Part shown: positions 1-11,300 of the stretch, one piece after another
How positions within the stretch are numbered: the stretch's first letter is position 1
Layout: the number at the start of each line of letters is the position of its first letter
Assembly: GCA_016946835.1 (NCBI GenBank)
Contig: JACVTC010000227.1
Coordinates: forward strand, 110,001-135,687
Direction: 5' to 3'
Origin: Neocallimastix lanati (nom. inval.)
Taxonomy: Eukaryota; Neocallimastigomycota; Neocallimastigomycetes; Neocallimastigales; Neocallimastigaceae
Length of the DNA: 25,687 nucleotides
The notes under the pieces: model-generated
The model's database searches: none
What the model saw: only the letters and a program-made list of their open reading frames with translations
Told to the model about the DNA's origin: nothing
Made by a program: the position numbers and the translations under genes

Positions 1-2
1 TC

Positions 3-991
3 TATTCCTTTGTTCAAATTGAATATTGGTAAATTAAATATATTTTATTATTTTTTAAAATTCAAAATTACATATTATTTGAGTACATATATATGTATAT
101 ATGTATATATACTTTATATTTTATTTTAATTTTTTTTTTTTTTTTTTTTTTTTTTTATTTTATTCTTTATATTTTTTATTTATATAAATTTGTAATAATT
201 AAATATAAAATAATAATTTATAAAAATTATATAAATAATAAATATAAATATAAAAAAAAAGGAATTGTGGTTTTATGAGATATTATACAATTAATAATAT
301 ACCAAACTTTTTCTTAGCTATACCAATGATTACTATATCTATTTGTGGAATTATATCTTATTGTAAGTATGATTGGCATAGAATGCTAACTCTTGGTTTA
401 GTTAATAGTAAGTTATCTTCTAATTGATAAATATATATACTTTTTTTTTTTTTTTAATTTTCTTCAATTTCATTATCATCATCATTATGAACCATTATAA
501 TAAATGTATAATTCTTTTAATTTTATTTCATTTTATTAATTATTAATTATATTATATTATTATTTTTTATTATATTATATTATATTATACTATATTTATT
601 TTTAATTAATATAATTGATATAATATATATATATAATATATATACAGTAGGAAATGATAAAATGAAAAAATTAGACATATCGAGAACTTATTATTCATCC
701 TATCTTTTACCTCACATTATCTTATGGATTTTCTTAGTATTATACTGTTGTACCTCAATGCATATTCAAGTCATTACTCGATTCTTTTCATCAGTACCAA
801 CATTGTATTGGTTTGTTGCTTGGCTTATTTATAGTCATAATGAATTCAAAATTAATACAGATAAGGTTAATAATAACAGTAATAGTAGTAGTAGTAATGG
901 TAGAAATTGGGGTTATATTATTTTATATTATTTTATATTTTATGGTATACTTGGTGTTGTATTATTTACGGCATTTTATCCACCGGCATAA
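3..991 (+). CDS. GPI18: GPI mannosyltransferase 2 (PIG-V/Gpi18 family), 3' part
   Basis: This is the C-terminal part of a multi-membrane-span ER enzyme. The family adds the second mannose to the glycosylphosphatidylinositol precursor, using dolichol-phosphate-mannose in the ER lumen. I read three exons: 3-28 (YSFVQIEY), 262-407 (NCGFMRYYTINNIPNFFLA onward) and 648-991. The introns 29-261 and 408-647 have GTAAAT and GTAAGT donors, and the phases join without a stop; the first junction restores a Trp codon. Recognition rests on the family's C-terminal blocks: W-N-x-GF-x-RYY, IPNFFLAIP, and LPHIILWIFLVLYCCTSMHIQVITRF followed by LYWF, all hydrophobic. The last exon has two in-frame acceptors 3 bp apart (CAGTAG), so one residue is uncertain. 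An Asn/Ser run near 867-905 is a low-complexity insert in the last loop. The 5' part of the gene lies outside the window. The family call is from remembered motifs, not an alignment. Confidence 0.8.
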
Positions 992-1055
992 GAGATTCAT
1001 AGAAAATAAAAATTTAAAACTGTTATAACAAAACTAAATCTAAAACTAAAACTAA

Positions 1056-1057
1056 AA

Positions 1058-1092
<35 letters not shown>

Positions 1093-1094
1093 AT
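1056..1094. repeat. (AAAT)n microsatellite
   Basis: About ten tandem AAAT units lie just downstream of the mannosyltransferase stop codon, in the probable 3' UTR. The run contains overlapping AATAAA hexamers. Confidence 0.85.
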
Positions 1095-1693
1095 ATATTA
1101 AAAAATAAAAATAAAAAATAAAAAACATATTAATTTTTATGATAAGAAAAAATGAAATAATACTAATAATTGATAATTATAATCTATATAATTGATAATA
1201 ATAAAAGAGAACATAATTAATAAAATAGAATAATGAATTAATTCAAAGAGATTTTGTTAAATAAAACAAATAATAAAATTATTATAAATATCTATAAAGT
1301 AAGAATATATATTAATAATATAAAATATAAATAAAATTATAAAAAAAAAAATAAAAAATAAAAAATAAAAAATTATAATTAACATTTATTTCTTTATTTT
1401 ATTATTATTTTTTTATTATTATTATTATTATTATTTGATTTATTGAAAAATAAAATAAATAAATAAAAAAATATGGTAGTCGTAATATAAATAAAATAAA
1501 AGATAAAAAAAAAACAAAAAAAAAAAAAAAAAAAAAAAAAAAATTAAATATAATTGATATAAAAAATATGGGTAATTAAAACATTTTTTTTTCCTTTTTG
1601 TAAAAAAAAAAAATAAAATAAAATAATAAAAAATAAAAAATAAAAAATAAAAAATATGAAATAAAACTGAAAAATAAAAAATAAAAAAATAAA

Positions 1694-1696
<3 letters not shown>

Positions 1697-1740
<44 letters not shown>

Positions 1741-1744
1741 ATAT
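1697..1744. repeat. AAT/ATT inverted microsatellite
   Basis: About eight AAT units run directly into about seven ATT units. The two blocks are reverse complements of each other and would form a near-perfect hairpin in single-stranded form. Confidence 0.75.
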
Positions 1745-2117
1745 TAATAACATTTATAATTACAATAAAAAATAAAATAAAATATCATATATTCTATATA
1801 TATATATGTTAGAAATGTTGTATGATAACTTTTTTTTTTTTATAAGGGAAAAACTTGTTATGTTATATATCCAATTATATATATAGATAGAGATATAGAT
1901 ATTTTAAAGAAATAAAAATTTAAGAAAAATAATAATTTTTTGATAGAGATACTTAAAAAAAAAATAAAAAAAAGTGGGGTAAGGTTTAATTTTAATTTTA
2001 AAAGTATTGTAGAAAAATTATTTTCACAAAATAATTATATTATTATTTATTTAAATTTTGATTCTTTTATTTTTTATTTTTATTTCTTTTATTATTATTA
2101 ATTATTTTGTTATATTC

Positions 2118-2157
<40 letters not shown>

Positions 2158-2480
2158 CTCTATTTAATTAAATTTATATTATTAATAATATAATAATAAT
2201 AATATAGTTGAGTTTCTTAGGTAAATAATTTATTTTTATTTTTATTTTTTATTATTTTTATTTTTTATTTTTTATTTTATTTATTTATTATTTATTTATT
2301 ATTTTTTTTTTTTTTTGTTAGTTTTGTTTGTTTGATTAATTTTGTAAAATTAATGAATTCTATTCATTTTTATTTATTTTTTTATTTATTATAATTATTG
2401 TTATTTATTAATTGTTGTTTTGATTTATTATTACTATTATTGCTTTTTTTTTACTTTTTTTTTATTTTTTAATTTTTGGT

Positions 2481-2615
2481 TAATTTTAAATATATTATTG
2501 TAATTATATATTTATGGTTTTAATTTATTATTATTATTATTTTTCTTTTTTTTTTTTTTAATATTTTGATTAATTTTAAATATATTATTGTAATTATATA
2601 TTTATGATTTTAATT
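2481..2615. repeat. Direct repeat, 90-bp period
   Basis: A block of about 45 bp starting TAATTTTAAATATATTATTG occurs at 2481-2525 and again at 2571-2615 with one visible change. ATT and poly-T microsatellite sequence lies between the copies. Confidence 0.75.
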
Positions 2616-2993
2616 TATTAATTTTTATTTTTGAAATGATTTTTTATAATTAATAAATGTATATAAAAATTTTATTCTGTATAATTTTATTTTTATTTTT
2701 ATTTTTTTATTTTTTTTTTTTTTTTTTTAAAAAAAATTATTTAGTGATAAAACTAAAATTTTTATTTTATAAATCTTTTTTTTTTTTTTTATCAATTTTT
2801 AATTTTCATATATTTATGTTAAAAAAAAAAAAAAAAAAAAGATCAAATCATAACTCAAAAGGTTTATTAACATCCTATATAATATATTATATGTATAAAT
2901 TTATAATTAATAAAATAGGTTAATCTTTATTTTATTTTATTTTTATTTTGGATGATATTTTATATTTTCAAATAAAATATTTCAATATATATA

Positions 2994-4533
2994 TTATTTA
3001 TTTACCATTGGTCTACAAGTAGAAATTTGTGGAGTTTGACCATACTTAAATTTATAATTAATTTTAAATATTAATATAAATATATGTTAAATGATATAAA
3101 TAATATTACATAAATATATACATATATATTTTACCTTTTTCTTTATTATTTTACGAATTTCTACTAATATGTCTATATAACTAATTGTTTTTTCTTCAAG
3201 AATAACACTTGTTAAAGTAGATATAAAAGCATTACATAATGCACCATAAGTATTACCATTTGCTCTTTCATCTGCAGATATTTCATTATCACGACAACTA
3301 CTAAATTGAATAACATCTGCCTCTGAAGATTTTACTTTTTTAGCATACTTTTAATAGTTTATAATATAATAATTAATATTGTAATTATTATTATTATTAG
3401 TACTGCTATGAAAAAAATACATATCTTTATTTTATTTAAAATAGAAGAAAAAATAAAAAAAAAAACAAAACAAAAAAAAAAGAGTATAAATGTATATATA
3501 TATATATATTACATTATCAATTGAGATTCTTTCTTCTAATGACAATGCTAATTTAGGTTGAGATGAATTTCTACTAACAATTTCTTGTACCATTTCTAAT
3601 AATAAATAAATAAATAAAATGGGTTAATATTATCTTCAAAATATATTTATTCTAAATATTAATTATATTAAAAAATAAAAAAAAATAAATAAATAAATAA
3701 AATATATATATATATTACTATTCTTTTTGTAAATTTCATTAGTTAAATATTCTTTATCAATTTCTTCATTATTTTCATCAATGTCCCTAACATTTTCAAT
3801 TTCACCATTACATTTATATGTGTATGGCAAATCCAATACAGTTCCTGAATGACAACAATCAGCTAAAGCAGTTAATAAACAACCTTTTGGTAATGGTTTA
3901 ATCATTATATCATTTATAAGCTAAAAAAAAAAAAAAAAAAGTATATATAAATGTGATTTTTTATATTAAATTAATGATATGAACATTTATATATTATTTT
4001 AAATATATTAATTATATTTACATCATCTAAAATAACACCATTTTCTTCATAATCAAGTGGCAATATAGACTATTAATTATTAAAACAAATATATAAAGTT
4101 TAAATTAATAAATATAAATATATATTTTAAGGTTTTATAAATATACATTTCAAGGTTTTATAAATATTATTTATTCTATAAATTTTAATTACTATAATAA
4201 TATATTAAATATATATAGAGAGAGTAAGAAAAGTTAGTTTCTGTTAAAATTTTTATTTTATATTATTAATATTTACTATTTTTTTAAAGCTAATAAATAA
4301 TATTTATAATTAAAATAAATATATATAATTTACCTTCATCCATTCCGTCAATTTCATCGCCATCTTTAAATATTAAATAATAAAATATAATTATATATTT
4401 ATTAATTTAATTTAAAATTATTAATAATTACTTTTTATATTTTTTAAATAATAATAAAAAAATAAATAATAATATAAAAATATATTAGTGTATTAATATA
4501 TATTACCACGATCTTTTATTGATAATCCGTGTC

Positions 4534-4577
<44 letters not shown>

Positions 4578-6924
4578 TTAATTAGATTAATAAATTAATA
4601 ATATATTAATATTATATCTAACTCTATATTTATTTAATATTTACCTGAATAATGAAAAAACAATGAATCATTTGGTTTTGCATCCTTAACTAACCATTTC
4701 ATAGCATTAATAATATTTTTTCTTGTTGGAATTAATGTTTCATCTTTACTATCATCAGTCATAATTTTACAATCATCCCTTTTAAAATCATAATTTCTTA
4801 TCAAAAATTTCATAATAAAATTGGCATCATTGATACAGCCATTTAATTGGAATGGCTTTCCGGTATAATTAATTCCAATAAGTAATGCTTTTCTATTTCT
4901 TGGCCTTTATTTAAATAATTAAAATAAATATTTAAACAGACAAATTAGTAAATTATAAATTAATAATTAAAAAAATAGAAACTACTCTATAAATAAATAT
5001 TTTAAAGTTTAAAACTTTATATCATTATTTACTTTAAATTAATTGGTTTTTGTCTGTCCAATGTATCTTTTGAATTTATCACTTTTAAGCCTCGTCTTGT
5101 AATCTTCCTTGAACTAAGATTATCTATACTAATATAAGAATTTATACTTTGAAAACTATCACTACTTAACATTGAATATAAACTACTTTTATATTTTTCT
5201 TCCATACTTTTTGCTAAATTATATAAAAATGAATAATATCATTTATTATTTATTATTTATTATTTATAAATAATGATAATAATAAATATCTTACCTGATC
5301 CTAGAACATTTTGCATTAATAATGAATTGCTATCATCTTTTCTTGAAAGTTCAGTCATTTTAAGTTGTGAAAAAAGTAAATTTTTATCATGAGATGTTGG
5401 TGCGCTTCCGTTGTTTCTGCGAATTGGTTTATTGTTATTGCTTCTTAATGAATTAAACGATCCAAATGCATTAAATGAATTTTCAAAACCGGTAGATTTT
5501 CTTTGTAGTTTAGGACTATTTTCAGATGACTTAGTTGGTGATTCACAAATTTTGTCAGTTAAATTTTGTTGAGTATGTATTTGGTTATTTAATTCATCTT
5601 CCGGTGATTGACAAACTACATCAGTATAGCTTTGTTTTGGTGATTCGCAAAGAATAAAATTATTTTCAATTTCATCTTTAGGTGATTCACAAACTACATC
5701 AGTATAGTTTTGTTTTGGTGATTCGCAAAGAATAAAATTATTTTCAATTTCATCTTTAGGTGATTCACAAACTACATCAGTATAGCTTTGTTGCGGTGAT
5801 GAACAAAGCATATGATTATTAAAATTATCAGTTTCATCTTTTGATGATTCATCTTTTGGCGATTCACAAACTATTCCAGTGAAGCTTTGTTGTGGTGATG
5901 AACAAAGCACACGATTATTATCATTACAATTATCGAATTCATCTTTTGGTGATTCACAAACTATTCCAGTGAAGCTTTGTTGCGGTGATGAACAAAGCAC
6001 ACGATCATTATCATTACTATTATCAAATTCATCTTTTGGTGATTCACAAACAATATCAGTGCAGCTTTGTTGAGGTGATGAGCAAAGCATATCATTATTT
6101 TTATTAATTGACTCATCTTCTGGTAATTGGTATGTTATATCAGAATAACTTTGTTGAGGTGAAGTACGAAGATAATTATGCGATGGTTCTGTTATTTTCT
6201 CCACTGGTAATTGATTTTCCATCTCTGAAGAGTTTTGTTGTTGTAAAGTACCTAATACATTTTGAGATTTATCTATTGTTTCATTATTAGTGGATTGATT
6301 AGCAGATTGATTTAGTATTTCAGAATAATTGAGACCAGGTGACTTCATTATATTATTTGAAAATTGTCTTTTTTCATATTTAGAGGTAGAGTTTATTACT
6401 TCTATATAGCTTTGTTCTGGTGAATCATGCATTAAATTACTATTATTCTCACTTGGTGAAGATTTTGTGAATAAATTCTTACTATTATTTAGATTTTTTG
6501 TTTCTATTTTAAGTGGGTTTTCTTTTATATCAGAGACTAAATTTATATAAATTTCATCCTCGTTTTTCAATATATTTACACTTTCTGATTTTGAGTCATT
6601 TGTTAGTGGATCATTTGATTCTTCTTCGGATGTACTTTCTAATAATTAAAAAATAATAAAATTATTATTGTTATTACTACTTTATTAAAATATTATATGT
6701 GGCATTCTTTAATTATATAAATTTTTTATACTCTAATAATAATTATATCTTTATATAAATTTTGCAATTAAATAATTTATTTTCGATTATGATATTTATA
6801 ATTATTTCTTTAAAAAAAATTAATTATAATATATTTATAACGTATATAAAAATTACTCTTATATTAAGATTTTTAATTATTAATAGAATAAAAAATAGTA
6901 TAAAGTTGCTATATATATATTTAA

Positions 6925-6955
<31 letters not shown>

Positions 6956-7103
6956 ATAATTAAAAAAATAATAATAATAATTATAAAAAAAAAAAGTTGC
7001 TATATATATATTTAATTTTTTTTTTTTTTTTTTTTTTTAAAGAATAATTAAAAAAATAATAATAATAATAATTATAAAAAAAAAAGTTGCTATATATATA
7101 TTT

Positions 7104-7152
<49 letters not shown>

Positions 7153-7704
7153 TAATTAAAAAAATAATAATAATAATTATAAAAAAATAAAAATAAGATT
7201 AATAAATAATTAAATATATTAACCTTTTATAGTTATATTATTTATCAAATCATATAACTCCTTTAAATCACTTAAAGTGTAACGGGATTCAGAATTTTCA
7301 AACTTTTGAGTCTCCTTTTGTTGTTCTTTTAAGAAATTTTCAAGATCTTGTTCCAGATTATTATCATATAATGATTTTCTTAATGAAAGTCTAATGACAT
7401 TGGTATCAAATCTGTTTAATCTTGGATTTCTTTTTCTTAATTGATTAATATTTTCATCACTTAATATATTAGCTTCATCTACCTCGTTAGATTTTATTTC
7501 ATTTATTTTATCATTGTTTATAACATTATTTTCATTGTGTTTTTCATTTAAAATATTTTCTTCTTCTATTTGTGTATTTTTCTTTAAAAAATCTTCTGAA
7601 ATTACTTTTTTTTCATTTTTCAGAGAACTATCAATATAATCTGATTTTCCTTGACAGCAACTATTTCTTTTTCTTAATTTTTTGAAATATGATTTAAAGC
7701 CCAT
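2994..7704 (-). CDS. Metacaspase with long repeat-bearing N-terminal extension (11 exons)
   Basis: This is a cysteine peptidase of the caspase/metacaspase clan; fungal metacaspases cleave after Arg/Lys and act in cytosolic proteostasis and stress death. Minus-strand exons: 7704-7224, 6638-5295, 5213-5033, 4904-4645, 4533-4507, 4363-4334, 4069-4022, 3920-3719, 3595-3513, 3347-3135, 3044-2994 (stop TAA). All junctions keep phase except exon 6/7, which is off by one base. The peptidase domain starts near residue 672 (RKALLIGINYTG). The catalytic His is in HYSGHGLS (about 757) and the catalytic Cys in ADCCHSGTVLDLPY (about 813). DGDEIDGMDE, SILPLDYEENGVILDD and a late SSCRDNEISADERA block also fit fungal metacaspases. 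Total is about 972 residues; typical family members have roughly 300-500. The extra N-terminal part is acidic, Ser/Asn-rich and predicted disordered. The start ATG at 7704 gives MGFKSYFKKL followed by a basic stretch and a CC pair. The C-terminal half is secure; attachment of exons 1-2 rests on matching phases and GT/AG sites. Confidence 0.82.
5540..6175 (-). repeat. Coding tandem repeats in metacaspase exon 2
   Basis: Roughly ten degenerate units of about 21-33 codons are encoded here. The best-conserved ones read LCSSPQQSYTDVVCESPKDE, with variants SFTGIVCESPKDE, LCESPKQNYTDVV and QSPEDE, separated by short Asn/Asp-rich linkers. Two neighbouring units (around 5640-5770) are nearly identical at the DNA level, which implies recent duplication. 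Weaker units (SPEQSYIEVINS, SPGLNYSEILNQ, SPQQSYSDITYQ) continue toward the N-terminus, to about 6430. Each strong unit has Ser-Pro sites and a conserved Cys. Confidence 0.85.
6903..7195. repeat. Three tandem copies of a ~90-bp unit inside metacaspase intron 1
   Basis: The unit is GTTGCTATATATATATTTAA, then poly-T, then AAAGAATAATTAAAAAAATA, then AAT repeats and poly-A. The GTTGCT anchors are at 6905, 6996 and 7086. The copies differ mainly in poly-T length (the third is longest). The array makes up half of the intron 7223-6639, which is the longest intron of the gene. Confidence 0.9.
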
Positions 7705-8423
7705 TTTAATTTCTTTTATTCACTTTTTTTTAAAAAACAAAACAAAAAATAATAAAAATAAAAATAAAAATAAAAAATATTTGTTTTAAATTATTTCTAT
7801 ATACTATTATATTTAAATAATATTTTTATTTGAAAAAAATTATTTGGATTTTTATTATAATAAATAATAATTTGGTTAGAACTATTTTTAAAATTTAAAA
7901 TCTACTTTTTTTTTTTTTTTTTTTTTTTAATTATTATTATTATTATTTTTAATTATTTAATATACTTACAATGAATTTCAAAAACGAAAAAAAACTAAAG
8001 ATATTCTGAAAAGTATACATTAAAAATTTAATTATTAATTGTGAGGTATTTATTTTACTATTATTTCTTATTTTTTCTTTTTCTTTTTCTTTTTCAATAA
8101 ATTCTTTCTATTAATGTTTTAAATTATATAAATTAATTAAATATATATTATTTATGGTAATTTTAGAATTAGTTTTACTGTTTTAAAAACTTTTTAATGT
8201 ATAGTTTCTGTATTTAAACTACTTATTATATCTTAAATTAATTGTTTTTTTTCTAATTAACTACTACATATAAGAGGTTACGAATTATTTAAAAATTAAT
8301 TAAAAGAATAATAAATAAATAAATAAATAAATAATACTAAATTAATTTTTTATATTATTTGTTTATTTATAATAATTTCTTAATTTATAAAATAAACAAT
8401 ATTCATCAATTAGAAAATTGACT

Positions 8424-8468
<45 letters not shown>

Positions 8469-9834
8469 TATATTATATCATATTATTTATCTATTTATTA
8501 TTCTCCCTCATCTGTAAGAAAGTTTTCTTATAATAAAAGGCCTCTTATATTGAAAGAAAAAAAATTTTGGTTATTTATTTATTTATTTTTATAAATGAAA
8601 AATAATATTAAAATTAATAGGAAATTCTAATATAAACTATAATTATTTTATTTATTTTAAATCATTTGATATAATATATACTATTAAGTAAAAAATATAT
8701 ATATATTAATAATATATTATTATAAAATATAAACTTTAATTATTTATAAAGATTTATTAATATTTCATTATTAAATTTTTTTGTTATATTTTACGTTTTA
8801 TATTAGTGTAGTTAATAATTAGTAATAATTACTAATTAATACTCATTGATGAATAAATAATAATTATCTAATTAATACTCATTGATGAATAGTTTGAAAA
8901 GAGTTAAAGGCCATTTCTTCCTCGAAACTCATAGCATAGTTATCTAATGATAAAAAAAATTTTATATATTTATATTAATAAATAATATTAAATAAAGTTT
9001 ATTCCTAGTCTAAAAAAAAAATAAAAAATAAAAAAAAACCCAATAAACATAAAATTTAAAAATATTAATTATTAACGTTGATAATTAGTATGATTCAAGT
9101 TGTATTTTGAAATTTTGATATTTTAAAAATATTAAAAATAAAATTAGAAAAAAAAAGTATTAAATATATTATTAAATGGATAATATAATTGTAATATACT
9201 AGTAATAAATTAATAAATTAAATTTTATTTAAATGTCGTTTAACCTTAAATAATATATTTTAATTAAACCATATTAAAAAAAATAATTTAAGGTCATATT
9301 AAAATTTACTAAAATATTATTTTAAATTTATTTTGTGTAATCTGTAATTGTTACTGTCAATACAATATCACGTGATATAATTGATAAAATATATATTAAT
9401 TAGTTAATATTGAAAATAAAATAGTATAATAATTAACCAATATAATTATTTATATTGTTAAATAAATATATAATTTAATAATAATAAAAATATAAAAATA
9501 TATATATATTTTTTTTTATAAAAAAATTTTTGATTAAAAGTTTATTAAATTTTTCAAAGATTTATATTTATAAAATATAATTAAAATATTAACAAATATG
9601 AAAAATTTTAATATTAAAAAAAAAATTTGAAATTACAATTATCAATAAAGGAAATTTTAATGTATTATGAAAAATATATGTAAAGCTCACTATGAAAAAA
9701 AGAATGATAAAAATAATATTAATTAATAATTCAAAAAAAAAAAAAAAATTGAATGGGAAACCAAAGAAAAAAAAATTCTTCATGAAAAAATAAAACCTAT
9801 TTTAGTATTAAATATAATTTTAGGGAGAAAAGAC
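7705..9834. other. AT-rich spacer upstream of the metacaspase gene
   Basis: No intact gene is visible. The metacaspase promoter should lie in the first few hundred bases, but no specific element can be named. The spacer contains poly-T runs near 7905 and 8430, a short direct repeat near 8831-8890, and one small coding-like patch on the minus strand near 8882-8945 (see findings). Between about 9600 and 9800 there are further weak coding-like scraps that may belong to the pseudogene that follows. Confidence 0.6.
8831..8890. repeat. Short direct repeat
   Basis: CTAATTAATACTCATTGATG occurs twice (near 8832 and 8868), each time followed by AAT, with AT-rich sequence between. Confidence 0.75.
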
Positions 9835-10115
9835 ATACTATTGCGGATATTGAATCAATTGTCATTAAGAAAATATTGAATATAAAATACATTATTTATT
9901 AGAAAATAATACTTAAAATAAACAATGCAAATTAAAATAATAAATATAACAAACAAAAATTATCAGATATGAAACTCTTACTAAACAGATTAAACATTTA
10001 CAAGTAAAAATAGATTGAGAATAGAAAATGACAAAAGGGATATAAGCAATTATACTAAATATGATAAATATATATATATATATGAAAAAGATACCTATAA
10101 TGAATAATAGGGAAA
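9835..10115 (+). pseudogene. Decayed bZIP-type transcription factor remnant
   Basis: Three fragments in different frames read in order like a bZIP domain. At 9921, NNANxNNKYNKQKLSD (x is a stop) resembles the basic region N-N-A-A-x-x-R-Y-R-x-K-K with Arg codons drifted to Lys/Asn. At 9968-10015, YETLTKQIKHLQVKID looks like the start of a leucine-zipper coiled coil. From 10015, LRIENDKRDISNYTKYDKY continues the heptads one frame over. Upstream, around 9850-9890, HTIADIESIVIKK is a further coding-like scrap. Stops and frameshifts rule out a working gene in this form, and the changes match AT-biased decay. Basic-region resemblance is from memory of the family pattern; a spliced but unusual gene is less likely. 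Confidence 0.5.
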
Positions 10116-10232
10116 ATAAAAATATTTAAAATTATCAATATTTTTTTTTATTAATGAATATAATTTTTATTTTTATTTTTATAAATAATTATTTTATGTT
10201 ATTTTATTTTATTTTTAAATTCATTTTATTAT

Positions 10233-10275
<43 letters not shown>

Positions 10276-10660
10276 CTTTTCTTTTCTTATCTTTTCTTCC
10301 TTTTATTAAATTAAAAAGATATAAAAGATAAAGCTTGTTTGTTTTATTGGTGAAATCATTAATAATTTTAGAAATCTACTTTTTTAATTTTCTTTCAGTA
10401 AAAGGAAAAAAAAAAAAAAAAAGTAATAACATTTATTTAATATATTTTAACATTTTTAAAATTTATAGAATTTTAAGAATGAAGTTTAAAATGAATATTA
10501 AATTAATTATTTATTTTATTTTTTATTTTATTTTATTTTATTTTATTTTTATTAGTACTTTACTCTTTTATATTCACTATTTTTTTTATTTTATTTTACT
10601 TTAATTTATTTTACTTTATTTTATTTTATTCAATCTGTACTTTATATTTAATATTCTACT
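10116..10660. other. AT-rich spacer leading into the TTTTA tracts
   Basis: It contains a poly-T run of about 40 bases (10233-10275), a coding-poor stretch, and a segment (about 10315-10500) that resembles 11335-11500 closely enough to suggest an old duplication flanking the microsatellite. An open frame at 10335-10604 encodes mostly Phe/Ile/Tyr and is not considered a gene. Confidence 0.5.
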
Positions 10661-11196
10661 ATTTATTTTATTTTATTTTATTTTATTTTATTTTATTTTA
10701 TTTTATTTTATTTTATTTTATTTTATTTTATTTTATTTTATTTTATTTTATTTTATTTTATTTTATTTTATTTTATTTTATTTTATTTTATTTTATTTTA
10801 TTTATTTTATTTTATTTTATTTTATTTTATTTTATTTTATTTTATTTTATTTTATTTTATTTTATTCAATCTGTACTTATATTTATATTCTACTATTTAT
10901 TTTATTTTATTTTATTTTATTTTATTTTATTTTATTTTATTTTATTTTATTTTATTTTATTTTATTTTATTTTATTTTATTTTATTTTATTTTATTTTAT
11001 TTTATTTTATTTTATTTTATTTTATTTTATTTTATTTTATTTTATTTTATTTTATTTTATTTTATTTTATTTTATTTTATTTTATTTTATTTTATTTTAT
11101 TTTATTTTATTTTATTTTATTTTATTTTATTTTATTTTATTTTATTTTATTTTATTTTATTTTATTTTATTTTGCTTTATTTTATTTTATTTTATT
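10661..11196. repeat. Long (TTTTA)n pentanucleotide microsatellite in two tracts
   Basis: Tract A (about 10661-10865, near 40 units) and tract B (about 10897-11196, near 60 units) are almost pure TTTTA. A single variant unit lies at about 11173. They are separated by a 30-bp spacer containing CAATCTGTACTTATA and TTCTACTATTTA. A similar spacer precedes tract A at 10631-10662, giving a higher-order spacer-plus-tract pattern. Exact lengths may be affected by assembly. Confidence 0.9.
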
Positions 11197-11300
11197 ATGC
11201 ATGTTTTAGATATAACATATTTTGTTTTAATTATTTATATTTCTACTATTTATTTTATTTTATTTTATTATGAATGTTTTAGATATAACATATTTTGATT
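11194..11300. repeat. 73-bp-period direct repeat at the edge of the TTTTA array
   Basis: The word ATGTTTTAGATATAACATAT, followed by TTTG, occurs at 11201 and 11274. The TTCTACTATTTA plus TTTTA motif of the array lies between the two copies, so this looks like a third, short cycle of the higher-order repeat. Confidence 0.75.

Larger units (their letters stand above)
992..2993. other. AT-rich intergenic spacer, no gene seen
   Basis: This spacer lies between the convergent 3' ends of the mannosyltransferase and metacaspase genes. I see only low-complexity sequence: poly-A/poly-T runs (for example the long poly-A run ending near 1543), AAAT and AAT/ATT microsatellites, and a 90-bp-period duplication. 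Short open frames here encode only Phe/Ile/Leu/Tyr/Lys runs and are judged non-coding. AATAAA-like hexamers near 1056 (+) and on the minus strand near 2940 could serve as the two genes' poly-A signals, but such hexamers are common by chance at this base composition. Confidence 0.7.

Noticed and set aside
93-278. Open frame of Phe/Ile/Tyr/Lys runs overlapping the start of the window
   Set aside because: It lies almost wholly in intron 29-261 of the mannosyltransferase gene and is low-complexity.
5879-6073. Plus-strand open frame MKLCCGDEQSTRLLS...
   Set aside because: It is the antisense shadow of the metacaspase repeat region; repeats on one strand create repeats on the other.
9589-9783. Minus-strand frame rich in Phe/Ile
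   Set aside because: Low-complexity product of AT-rich DNA; no motif.
10335-10604. 89-codon frame next to the TTTTA array
   Set aside because: The C-terminal half is translated microsatellite and the N-terminal half has no recognisable feature.
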